NCBI GenBank assembly: GCA_025997795.1
Contig: BNVB01000018.1
Coordinates: forward strand, 1-38,890
Source of the DNA: Spirochaetia bacterium
GTDB taxonomy: Bacteria > Spirochaetota > Spirochaetia > Treponematales > Breznakiellaceae
Reading direction: 5' to 3'
Length of the DNA: 38,890 bases
A program made the position numbers and the translations under genes. Every line of letters begins with the position of its first letter. The stretch's first letter is position 1. Below, one piece after another: positions 8,553 through 15,806 of this stretch. The notes below the pieces were generated by a model. It ran no database searches and was not told the DNA's origin. It worked only from the letters and a program-made list of their open reading frames with translations.

Positions 8553-8678
8553 TTAACCCACCTTATGTAAAGCCGCATCTTCATTTTCTTTTTCAATTTT
8601 ATGATCCCGCCATGTAAGATAAAACCCCCAAACCATAAAGGGAACAACAACTCCAACCATGAAAACAATTAACCACAT
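8553..8678 (-). CDS. 41-residue single-pass membrane protein
   Basis: The sequence begins MWLIVFMVGVVVPF, one hydrophobic helix (about residues 2-23), followed by a charged tail (WRDHKIEKENEDAALHKVG). The ATG at 8678 comes three bases after the stop of the upstream gene (8682-8912), whose last codons provide AAGGAG as ribosome-binding site. The two small membrane genes therefore look translationally coupled. The predicted topology has a short N-terminus and a polar C-terminal tail. Its function is unknown. Confidence 0.7.
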   Translation of the reverse strand: MWLIVFMVGVVVPFMVWGFYLTWRDHKIEKENEDAALHKVG

Positions 8679-8681
8679 ACG

Positions 8682-8912
8682 TTACTCCTTTTCCACTTTG
8701 CCTGTTTCTTTTGTAGTCCAAATGATACCGACAACGGCACAGGTAAATGTAACAAGCAATCCTGCAATTATTATGATATATTGTGGCAATTCTCCCCGCA
8801 ATATACCGCCGAGAATGAAACTGGCAAAAGTCAGTTTGGAAAAATCCAGCAGTAGTTTTCCAAGATTTTCCTTTGCATTGGTGCTTTTCTTAGGTTTTTT
8901 CACTTTTGCCAT
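8682..8912 (-). CDS. Small membrane protein, DUF6722-like
   Basis: This 76-residue protein has a Lys-rich N-terminus (MAKVKKPKKS) followed by two hydrophobic segments (about residues 27-45 and 47-66) and a charged tail. The layout recalls the small DUF6722 proteins; the name comes from memory of the pattern and is unproven. GAGGCAG precedes the ATG. It forms a two-gene unit with the 41-aa protein downstream. From 8913 to 9122 no gene or clear promoter was found. Confidence 0.6.
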   Translation of the reverse strand: MAKVKKPKKSTNAKENLGKLLLDFSKLTFASFILGGILRGELPQYIIIIAGLLVTFTCAVVGIIWTTKETGKVEKE

Positions 8913-9122
8913 AACTGCCTCATACGGTAACTATACCTCATTTTCGCCCGTTTGGAAAGCCGCTAGCGGACAAAATATGCCCTTATTTTGAAAGAGACTT
9001 GACATTAGAAAGGATTATATGCGTGTATCTGACAAGTCGGGGATTTTAACCGGGAGATGGGAGCTATGCTAGGGGGCGATTGTTTACACATAGAGCCTAA
9101 AAATGCCGTATCCGCAAAAAAA

Positions 9123-9175
9123 TATAAAAAAAGGCTGCCGAATGGCAGCCCTTTTACGCTTACCGCGTGTTACAA
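9123..9175 (-). terminator. xylA terminator within 53-bp repeat (copy 2)
   Basis: On the minus strand the xylA stop codon is followed by GGCTGCC-attc-GGCAGCC and seven T, a classic intrinsic terminator (hairpin 9133-9150). The whole 53-bp segment, including the stop codon, recurs at 6762-6814 with one mismatch. Confidence 0.85.
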
Positions 9176-10516
9176 TCCCAGCAGGTACTGGTTCAACACA
9201 TTTTCCAGATATTCCTGTTTGCCGGAAGTAAGTCCTGCTTTGCCGTACTTTTCGCCGCCAATTTTTGCGAGGTCGGTAAAGGAAAGCTGGCCTTTTTCAA
9301 ATTTGGCGCCGTCGCCGGAGTTAAAGGAAGCATAGCGCTTTTTAACAAAACCGGGGATAACGCCGTCTTTGATGATCCTGTCGGCAATTTCCAGGCCTGC
9401 CGCAAAAGCATCCATGCCGCCAATGTGGGCTATGAACAGATCCGAGAGGTCCACCGAATTACGGCGGATTTTTGCGTCAAAGTTAAGGCCGCCGGTGGTA
9501 AAGCCCCCGGCCCGCAGGATTGCATACATTGCCAGGGCAGTTTCGTAGTAACTTGAGGGGAACTGATCCGTATCCCAGCCGTTAATAAAGTCGCCGCGGT
9601 TTGCATCCACGGAACCAAAGAGCCCCAGAGCAGAGGCGGTTTCCAGTTCATGGAAGAAGTCGTGGCCCGCCAGTTCCGCATGGTTCGCTTCAATGTTCAT
9701 CCTAAAGTCTTTGTCTAAGCCGTAGGTCTTAAGGAACAGCGCCACGGTTTCCACATCATAATCGTACTGATGTTTGGTGGGTTCCATGGGTTTGGGTTCA
9801 ATGTAGAAAGCTCCCTTAAAGCCTTGTTTGCGGGCATAGTCTCTGGCAAGACCCAGGAACCGGCCGATATGATCTTTTTCTTTTTTAAGATCGGTATTAA
9901 GAAGGCTCATGTAACCTTCCCGACCGCCCCAGAACGTGTAACCCTGGCCGCCAAGTTCAATGGTGGCGTCAATGGCGCTTTTTACCTGATTGGCGGCAAT
10001 GGCCAACACGCCAAATTCAGGATTGGTGGCGGCGCCGTTCATAAACCGGGGATTGCTAAAAAGATTCGCCGTTCCCCAAAGCAGTTTTACTCCTGTGGCC
10101 TTTTGCAGTTTTTTTGCCCTGGCTACCATGGCAAAAAGATTTTTTTCGCTTTCCGCAGGGCTGGACCCCTCGGGGGCCATGTCCCGGTCGTGGAAACAAT
10201 AGAACTGTGCGCCAAGTTTGGTAAAGAATTCAAAGGCAGCGTCCATTTTGTGTTCCGCCGCTTCCATGGGGTTCGACGCATCACTAACCCAGGGATGGGG
10301 ATGCGTAACAGACCCAAAGGGATCGGTCCCATCGGCGCAGAAGCTGTGCCAGTAGGCAATGGCAAAACGAAGATGATCTTTCATCTTCTTTTTGCCTACC
10401 AGTTTTTCGGGGTTGTAATACTTAAAGGCCAGGGGGTTATCGCTCTTGGCTCCTTCGTATTTAATTTTCCCGATCTTGGGGAAGTATTCTTTTTTCCCCG
10501 CATAAAAATCCGCCAT
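9170..10516 (-). CDS. xylA: Xylose isomerase
   Basis: This cytoplasmic TIM-barrel enzyme interconverts D-xylose and D-xylulose using two divalent metals. At 448 residues it has the length of class II (long) xylose isomerases. Family motifs in order: WHSFCADGTDPFG near the start, YCFHDRD with the catalytic His, LWGTANLFSNPR, TFWGGREGY, FYIEPKPMEPTKHQYD with metal-binding Glu, EANHAELAGHDF and the C-terminal DANRGD region. ACGGAGGA precedes the ATG. It follows xylB by 11 bases on the same strand, so the two form a xylB-xylA operon. It ends in a strong terminator (9133-9150). The divergent AraC-type gene is the likely regulator. Confidence 0.98.
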   Translation of the reverse strand: MADFYAGKKEYFPKIGKIKYEGAKSDNPLAFKYYNPEKLVGKKKMKDHLRFAIAYWHSFCADGTDPFGSVTHPHPWVSDASNPMEAAEHKMDAAFEFFTKLGAQFYCFHDRDMAPEGSSPAESEKNLFAMVARAKKLQKATGVKLLWGTANLFSNPRFMNGAATNPEFGVLAIAANQVKSAIDATIELGGQGYTFWGGREGYMSLLNTDLKKEKDHIGRFLGLARDYARKQGFKGAFYIEPKPMEPTKHQYDYDVETVALFLKTYGLDKDFRMNIEANHAELAGHDFFHELETASALGLFGSVDANRGDFINGWDTDQFPSSYYETALAMYAILRAGGFTTGGLNFDAKIRRNSVDLSDLFIAHIGGMDAFAAGLEIADRIIKDGVIPGFVKKRYASFNSGDGAKFEKGQLSFTDLAKIGGEKYGKAGLTSGKQEYLENVLNQYLLGL

Positions 10517-10527
10517 GTTTTCCTCCG

Positions 10528-12018
10528 TTATATATACAGTGGGCTTAATGCCCCTAAGTACCGCGAGTAAGATTCATAGGCCGCATCATAGGCCGCCGAG
10601 GTTTTGCTGTCCGGTTCCACAAGAGCGCCTTCCAGCACTACATGATCATCACACCATTCGCCAATGGCTTTTTGTGCCCCCGTTTTGCCGCTATTGTGGA
10701 GACACCACAGCGCCTGGATTGCCCCGCCCATGGCCGCCGCTTCGCCGCCGGAGGGAACCCGTATGGGCAGCTTTAATACATTGGCGGCAATATTCTGCCA
10801 CAGGGGACTCTTTGCTCCGCCGCCGATAAGCCGTATTTCCCTGGCTTTAAAACCCAGCTTGTTAAAGCCCTCCATGCCAATCCTCATGCCAAAAATTGCC
10901 GATTCCAGGGCGGCTCTGGCGATATTTTCTTTTTTGAAGTTGGCGGCGGTAATTCCGTTTACGCTGGCCCGTCCGTTGGGCAGGTTCGGGGTCCGTTCGC
11001 CGTTAAAAAACGGCAGTATCACAATTCCCTCGGCGCCCACAGGGGCTTTGGCCGCCTCGGCATCAAAGGCTTTTACATCCAGGCCAAAGAGGCCGCGGAA
11101 TTCTTCGCTGGCCACGGTACAGTTCATGGTACAAAGCAGGGGGAGCCAGCCGCCGGAGGAAGAACAAAACGCCGCAAGGTCTCCGCTGGGATCGATTACC
11201 GGAACATCGGAATAACCGTAAAGGGTGCCGGAAGTTCCCAGGCTCATGGTAAGAAAACCATCTTTTACCGTGCCGGTTCCCACGGCGCCCATCATGTTGT
11301 CGCCGCCCCCTGCCGCTACGGGTATACCCGCGGGTATGCCGTATTCCGCCGCCGCCGCTGCGCTTACCGTGCCGGCATTTTCTCCGGGTTTAACCAGCGG
11401 CGGAAGGCAATCGATCACCTTTGAATCGATAAGTCCGGCGATTTTGGCGGACCATTCCCGTTTGCGCACATCAAAAAGCGCCGTACCGGAAGCATCGCCG
11501 TATTCGGCGGTGTAGTGGCCGGTAAAAAGAAAATTGACATAGTCGTGGGGAAGTAAAATATACTTGAGCTGTTTAAAAACTTCGGGTTTATGTTTTTTTA
11601 GCCACAGTACTTTGGGGGCGGTATAACCGGGCCGCATGGGAAGCCCCGCTTCTGCGATAATCGTGCTTTCACCCCCGGCGGCCTTGGTGATCTCTTCACA
11701 TTCCGCGGCAGTGGCGGTATCGCACCACAGTTTAACATTGTAGAGCGCCTTGCCTTTTTCATCCAGCGGAACCAAGCCATGCTGATGGCCCGAAACGCCA
11801 ATAGCTTCGATGGTTTTTTTCGCATCCTCCGGCAGGGCGGCAAAACAGCTTTTCAGCGCCCCCTGGTACCACTCGGCCTTCTGTTCCCGGGTTCCGTCGT
11901 TCTCTGCAATCATGTCTACCGCTGCCTGGGAAGAGGCGGCGGCCTTTTTTGCTTCGTAATCATAGAGAACCACCTTACAGCTTTGGGTCCCCAGGTCAAT
12001 TCCGCATACGGTTTTCAC
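10528..12018 (-). CDS. xylB: Xylulokinase
   Basis: This FGGY-family sugar kinase phosphorylates D-xylulose to xylulose 5-phosphate, feeding the pentose phosphate pathway. I start it at GTG 12018 (496 residues) because AAGGGG lies six bases upstream and the next residues are the phosphate-binding strand VCGIDLGTQSCKVVLYD. An ATG at 12081 would add 21 residues before that strand. Other family features are VSGHQHGLVPLD, the substrate-binding region GGGDNMMGAVGTG and the C-terminal nucleotide-binding stretch LIGGGAKSPLWQNIAANVL. It is the first gene of the xylB-xylA operon, divergent from the AraC-family gene at 12129, with about 110 bases between them for shared regulation. Confidence 0.96.
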   Translation of the reverse strand: MKTVCGIDLGTQSCKVVLYDYEAKKAAASSQAAVDMIAENDGTREQKAEWYQGALKSCFAALPEDAKKTIEAIGVSGHQHGLVPLDEKGKALYNVKLWCDTATAAECEEITKAAGGESTIIAEAGLPMRPGYTAPKVLWLKKHKPEVFKQLKYILLPHDYVNFLFTGHYTAEYGDASGTALFDVRKREWSAKIAGLIDSKVIDCLPPLVKPGENAGTVSAAAAAEYGIPAGIPVAAGGGDNMMGAVGTGTVKDGFLTMSLGTSGTLYGYSDVPVIDPSGDLAAFCSSSGGWLPLLCTMNCTVASEEFRGLFGLDVKAFDAEAAKAPVGAEGIVILPFFNGERTPNLPNGRASVNGITAANFKKENIARAALESAIFGMRIGMEGFNKLGFKAREIRLIGGGAKSPLWQNIAANVLKLPIRVPSGGEAAAMGGAIQALWCLHNSGKTGAQKAIGEWCDDHVVLEGALVEPDSKTSAAYDAAYESYSRYLGALSPLYI

Positions 12019-12074
12019 AATATACCCCTTATCTTTCACCATACCACGATCCCCGGATTTAACCATTTCCAATA

Positions 12075-12104
12075 TTGACAATGCATATCTATTATTGATA
12101 TTTA
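12075..12104 (+). promoter_or_regulatory. Promoter for the AraC-type gene in the divergent region
   Basis: TTGACA (12075-12080), an 18-base spacer and TATTTA (12099-12104) lie about 25 bases before ATG 12129. The best ribosome-binding site (AAGGAG, 12110-12115) is unusually far, 13 bases, from that ATG. The promoter of xylBA must read the other way from the same short, AT-rich stretch, but I cannot place it with confidence. Overlapping divergent promoters would let the regulator control both sides. Confidence 0.5.
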
Positions 12105-12128
12105 TATATAAGGAGAGAATTCCCCTTT

Positions 12129-12968
12129 ATGATAATAAAAGATGCCGTATATGTGTACCATCTGGTGGGCGGAGACAAACTCGCCTGGCATGGCCGTTAC
12201 CACACCCATGGTACATCGGATTACGAACTGCATCTTTTTTTGGAGGGCAGCGGACAGTTTTTGTTAAACCGCGCCAAGTATGTAATAGATGGAAATAGTC
12301 TTTTTTTAACCAAACCAAGGGAATTCCATTCAATTTTGCCCGATGCGGTACGGCGGCCCATCAGTTACTATGCGATTCTTTTTGAACCCCAGGAAAGCGA
12401 AGACCGGGAACTGCTTGCTCTTTTGGAAGGCCGGCCCATGTCTCCGGTTTCCATAGAAGGCCGCGAACGTTTTTTAGTGGAAGATCTCTATCATCTTACC
12501 AAGGCTTCCTCTTTAGAGGACAGCCGGGCTTCCTCTTTAGAGGATAGCCGGGCTTCCACCAAAGGGCGCGCTGCGGAGCACCTTCTCTTAAGTCTGCTTT
12601 TCCGCTGGTGCGGCATAAAGGGAACCGGGGGAATCCGGGATTCCAGGCATTATGTGGACCGGGCGCTTTCCCTTATGGAAAAATCGGTACGCAAAAAAAT
12701 CAACATCGACACCCTGGCAAACAAGCTGGGTCTTTCGGAAGAACATTTTATCCGCCTCTTCCACAGCCGCCTGGGCATTACGCCTTTCCAGTACTTTACC
12801 CGCCTTAAAATAGAAGCGGCCTCGTCGTATCTTTCCAGTACCCAGCTGCAAATCCAATCCGTGGCCGATCACTTTGGCTTTGAAAATCCCTTTCATTTTT
12901 CGCGGATATTTAAAAAGTGTACCGGCCTTTCTCCAACGGATTACCGCAGAACTTTTAGCGGCGGGTAA
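12129..12968 (+). CDS. AraC-family transcriptional regulator, probable xyl operon regulator
   Basis: At 279 residues it has the usual AraC layout. An N-terminal cupin-like sensor (about residues 5-95, with WHGRYHTHGTSDYELHLFL and KPREFHSI) is followed by a linker and a double helix-turn-helix at about 178-275. The first HTH is LANKLGLSEEHFIRLFH. The second contains the family signature SVADHFGFENPFHFSRIFKK followed by GLSPTDYRR. Divergence from xylB-xylA suggests it senses xylose or a related sugar and activates that operon. The linker carries an in-frame 24-bp tandem duplication (12505-12552). The gene ends 11 bases from the oppositely directed response regulator. Confidence 0.9.
   Translation: MIIKDAVYVYHLVGGDKLAWHGRYHTHGTSDYELHLFLEGSGQFLLNRAKYVIDGNSLFLTKPREFHSILPDAVRRPISYYAILFEPQESEDRELLALLEGRPMSPVSIEGRERFLVEDLYHLTKASSLEDSRASSLEDSRASTKGRAAEHLLLSLLFRWCGIKGTGGIRDSRHYVDRALSLMEKSVRKKINIDTLANKLGLSEEHFIRLFHSRLGITPFQYFTRLKIEAASSYLSSTQLQIQSVADHFGFENPFHFSRIFKKCTGLSPTDYRRTFSGG
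12505..12552 (+). repeat. 24-bp in-frame tandem duplication in the AraC-type gene
   Basis: Two copies (12505-12528 and 12529-12552) differ at one base and each encode ASSLEDSR. A third, diverged half-unit (AST then KGR) follows. The repeat lengthens the linker between sensor and DNA-binding domain by eight residues without breaking the frame. Confidence 0.9.
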
Positions 12969-12979
12969 ATTACAAGGCC

Positions 12980-13693
12980 TTACAAGCCAGCCTTGATGGC
13001 ATAGATTGCCACCTGGGTCCGGTCATGGAGGCCGGTTTTGTGCAGAACTGCAGAAATGTAGTTACGGATGGTCCCCTCGGTAAGGTACAATTTTTTGGCA
13101 ATTTCCTTGTTGGTATACCCCTGGCCCACAAAACCCATAATCTGCATTTCCGAGGAAGAAATCGTTGCAGGCAGGGTTACACTTTTGGGTTTTTCCAGTT
13201 TTATTTCTTCCGGACTGTTCTTGCCAACCACTACGGCATTAAACGAAGCGGTACGATGTTCTCCACGGGATTTAAGAACAATTCCTGTTAATTTAGCGGC
13301 AATGTGGTAAAACCCCGCAGCACTTTCCGGGGCAATAAGACATCCGCCATGGTAGACCGCCCGGATTGCGTGGTACAGCAGTTCGGGGTTTGAGGTAGTC
13401 ACATAACCCGAAATTCCGTTGAAAAAGCCCGTAAAAATCCGCCGTTCCTTGCCGTTAAGGATAATCGAAGTACCCGGAGACCGCGATTTAATAAGTGAAG
13501 CGGTTTTTACCCCGCTTCCCAGGGGAAGGTTGTCCATTAGAACAATATCCGGCTTATGGGTTTCCACCAGCCGTATGGCCTCGTAGCCGCTGCTTCCTAT
13601 TCCGACAATGTTAAAATCATTTTGACTTGATAGATAAGCGCGAAGATACTCCTGGCCTTCTTTTTGGCTGTCAATAATAACAATCTGTATCAT
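12980..13693 (-). CDS. NarL/LuxR-type response regulator with degenerate receiver
   Basis: This 237-residue protein has a receiver domain (1-120) and a LuxR-type helix-turn-helix (about 178-237: QIMGFVGQGYTNKEIAKKLY, then EGTIRNYISAVLHKTG). The phospho-acceptor Asp is present (D54, in IVLMDN). The usual acidic pair is reduced to one Asp (D8 in IIDSQ), the conserved Thr/Ser is Asn80 (SIILN) and the conserved Lys is replaced (GYVTT, 97-100). Phosphorylation or its readout is therefore probably altered. No histidine kinase adjoins it. It is convergent with the AraC-type gene and transcribed away from tatD, with a 227-base upstream region. Confidence 0.88.
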   Translation of the reverse strand: MIQIVIIDSQKEGQEYLRAYLSSQNDFNIVGIGSSGYEAIRLVETHKPDIVLMDNLPLGSGVKTASLIKSRSPGTSIILNGKERRIFTGFFNGISGYVTTSNPELLYHAIRAVYHGGCLIAPESAAGFYHIAAKLTGIVLKSRGEHRTASFNAVVVGKNSPEEIKLEKPKSVTLPATISSSEMQIMGFVGQGYTNKEIAKKLYLTEGTIRNYISAVLHKTGLHDRTQVAIYAIKAGL

Positions 13694-13829
13694 TGCATAT
13701 TTCCTATTCTCTTAGTTCTTATTACCTGACTAATTTAATAATCTATTTCTTTCCAGTCAAGTTATTTTTCCAAAAATTGCTTATTTCCCGGCGCCCCAGC
13801 AGATATTTAAGGAATCCCAGAAATTCCGC

Positions 13830-13858
13830 TTGACTTCCTTGCTCCGCTATGCTACCAT
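13830..13858 (+). promoter_or_regulatory. Promoter ahead of the tatD-dus gene row
   Basis: TTGACT (13830-13835), a 17-base spacer and TACCAT (13853-13858) lie about 60 bases before the tatD start. The genes that follow (tatD, dus, PQQ-propeller protein, rhomboid) are tightly spaced or overlapping, so this may drive all four. The rest of the 13694-13920 intergenic region shows nothing else I can support. Confidence 0.5.
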
Positions 13859-13920
13859 TAATTGATAACCGGGCAGGAGTCCCGGGAAAATACAAATTCT
13901 GATCTAAATTGGACATAATC

Positions 13921-14691
13921 ATGCAGTATTTTGATACTCACGCCCATATAGGGCTTATTGTTGATGACCCTATTGAGCAGCTCATTGTTATCCAGGAAGC
14001 CCGCCAGGCCCAGGTTGCCAGGCTCATATCGATTTGCAACAGCCTCCACGATTTTTCTACCGTTTATGAGAATCTTAAATCCGCCGCCAATGTCTACCAT
14101 GCCGTAGGCGTGTCCCCCTCGGAAGTCCAGAATCCCGGTAAAGACTGGGCCCAGACCATCGAGTTAAGCGTTCAACTCCCCCGGGTTGTCGCCATTGGCG
14201 AAATAGGCCTGGACTATTACCGCAAGTTTGGCGACAGAAATTCCCAAATTGAGCTTTTTATCACCCAGCTTGATATGGCAAGCAAACTCAATATGCCCGT
14301 GATCATCCATAACCGCGATGCCGGCCACGATGTATTGGACATACTTAAAGACCGGCTGCCCCCCAAGGGCGGAATCCTCCATTGTTATTCAGAGGATGCC
14401 GAGTATGCCCAGCGGGCCCTCGACCTTAACCTGTACTTTTCCTTTGCGGGAAACCTTACCTACCGGAATGCCCGGAATCTCCACGAAACCCTGGAAGTGC
14501 TGCCCCTGGACCGGATCCTTATTGAGTCTGAAAGCCCCTTCATGGTCCCAGCAGACTACCGGGGCAAACGGAATATGCCCAAGTATCTTCCCCTTACCGC
14601 CCGGTTTATGGCAGAAATGCTGGAAATGGACGAGGAAGAACTGGCTGCCCAGCTTTGGGACAATGCAAACAGGTTTTTTGGGTTGAACTGA
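13921..14691 (+). CDS. tatD: TatD-family metal-dependent hydrolase / DNase
   Basis: This 256-residue amidohydrolase-fold protein belongs to the TatD/YcfH family, metal-dependent nucleases linked to DNA repair and quality control. Visible metal-site motifs: FDTHAH near the start, GEIGLDYY, IIHNRDAG and the second His in HCYS. The last ligand, normally Asp in ETDxP, is Glu here (IESESPF), a conservative but unusual change. I start it at ATG 13921; a TTG at 13909 in the same frame is possible, and neither has a strong ribosome-binding site. It is first in a row with dus (20 bases downstream). Confidence 0.92.
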   Translation: MQYFDTHAHIGLIVDDPIEQLIVIQEARQAQVARLISICNSLHDFSTVYENLKSAANVYHAVGVSPSEVQNPGKDWAQTIELSVQLPRVVAIGEIGLDYYRKFGDRNSQIELFITQLDMASKLNMPVIIHNRDAGHDVLDILKDRLPPKGGILHCYSEDAEYAQRALDLNLYFSFAGNLTYRNARNLHETLEVLPLDRILIESESPFMVPADYRGKRNMPKYLPLTARFMAEMLEMDEEELAAQLWDNANRFFGLN

Positions 14692-14711
14692 GTTTCCCGG
14701 CGAATAAGCTC

Positions 14712-15806
14712 ATGGCGACCAACACCCTCTACCGGCCTATAACCATTGGCTCCCTGGAACTTCCGGGTAATCTCTTCCTTGCCCCTGTAGCGGGTTATAC
14801 CGACAGGGCCTTTCGTTCGATCTGCTCAGAAGCGGGGGCTGACTTTAGTTTTACCGAATTGGTTTCTGCCGAGGCTATTACCCGCAATCCGGGCTATTAC
14901 GGTTTGGGCGGAACCGCTGCTGCCAAAAAAGCGCCGGGCGCTTTTTTGCTGGCCCTGCCGCAGATAAGCCGGGTTTGTGACACAGAGTCCGGCAATGGAA
15001 GCCCCGGGGGCAAACCCAGGGCGGCGGTTCAGCTTTTTGGGGCAGAGAGCAAAACCCTGGGCAGGGCCTGCGCTCTTCTGGGGCCTCTCCGGCCCGATGC
15101 GGTGGACCTGAATGCGGGCTGTCCGGTTCCAAAGGTGGTAAAAACCGGGGCGGGGTCTGCCCTGATGCGGGACCCGGCACGTTTGGGCCGGGCGGTAGAG
15201 GCCATGGTTAGCGCCAGTAACGAATTCCTGGGCGGTATTCCGGTAACAGTAAAAATCCGCGCCGGCTGGGATGCCGTTTCCCAAAACTATGCCGAATGTG
15301 CCCGCATTGCGGTGGAAGCCGGAGCGGCCATGGTAAGCCTGCACCCCCGGACCAGGGCCCAGGGGTACGGCGGCAAAAGCGACTGGTCCCTTATCGCCGA
15401 TCTGGCGGCCCGGCTGACGGTACCGGTAACCGGCTCCGGCGATCTGTATACCCCCGAAGATGCCCGCTCTATGCTGGCGGAAACAGGCTGCGCTGCGGTA
15501 ATGTTTGCCCGCGGAGCCATGGGGAATCCCTTTATCTTTGGCGCAGCAAAGAGCTTTCTTACCCAGGGAAGCTGGACAGCCCCGGAACCAGCGGAGCGGC
15601 TCCGGACAGCGCTGTATCATCTGGAGAAACTGGCGGAAGATCTGGGAGAAACCAGCGCCTGCCTGGAGATGCGTAAACAATTCTGCGCTTATACCAAAGG
15701 AACCATGGGGCTTCCCGGCATCAGCGGGGGAGCAGCCCTGCGGGATAAACTTGTTCATGCCGGGACTATTGCGGAGTACCGGGAAATTCTGTCATATTAT
15801 AGGTAA
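14712..15806 (+). CDS. dus: tRNA-dihydrouridine synthase, DusB-like
   Basis: This 364-residue FMN enzyme reduces uridine to dihydrouridine in the tRNA D-loop. Family motifs in order: FLAPVAGYTDRAFR (FMN binding), DLNAGCPVPKVVKTGAGSAL with the catalytic Cys, TVKIRAGWD with the FMN-contacting Lys, LHPRTRAQGYGGKSDW, GSGDLYTPEDA and VMFARGAMGNPFIF. ATG 14712 is preferred because the barrel starts soon after it; the upstream frame overlaps tatD. Its stop overlaps the next start (TAATG at 15804). A terminator-like hairpin lies inside the coding sequence (14925-14947), and the region between VSAEAITRN and AVQLFG is longer than usual, with low-complexity Gly/Pro/Ala. Confidence 0.94.
   Translation: MATNTLYRPITIGSLELPGNLFLAPVAGYTDRAFRSICSEAGADFSFTELVSAEAITRNPGYYGLGGTAAAKKAPGAFLLALPQISRVCDTESGNGSPGGKPRAAVQLFGAESKTLGRACALLGPLRPDAVDLNAGCPVPKVVKTGAGSALMRDPARLGRAVEAMVSASNEFLGGIPVTVKIRAGWDAVSQNYAECARIAVEAGAAMVSLHPRTRAQGYGGKSDWSLIADLAARLTVPVTGSGDLYTPEDARSMLAETGCAAVMFARGAMGNPFIFGAAKSFLTQGSWTAPEPAERLRTALYHLEKLAEDLGETSACLEMRKQFCAYTKGTMGLPGISGGAALRDKLVHAGTIAEYREILSYYR
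14925..14947 (+). terminator. Terminator-like hairpin inside the dus coding sequence
   Basis: AAAAAAGCGC, a CGG loop and GCGCTTTTTT form a 10-bp stem with a T run, the layout of an intrinsic terminator. It encodes AKKAPGAFLL in an apparent insertion of the Dus protein. It is symmetric, so it could act on either strand. Whether it works while translating ribosomes cover it is unknown. Confidence 0.4.
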
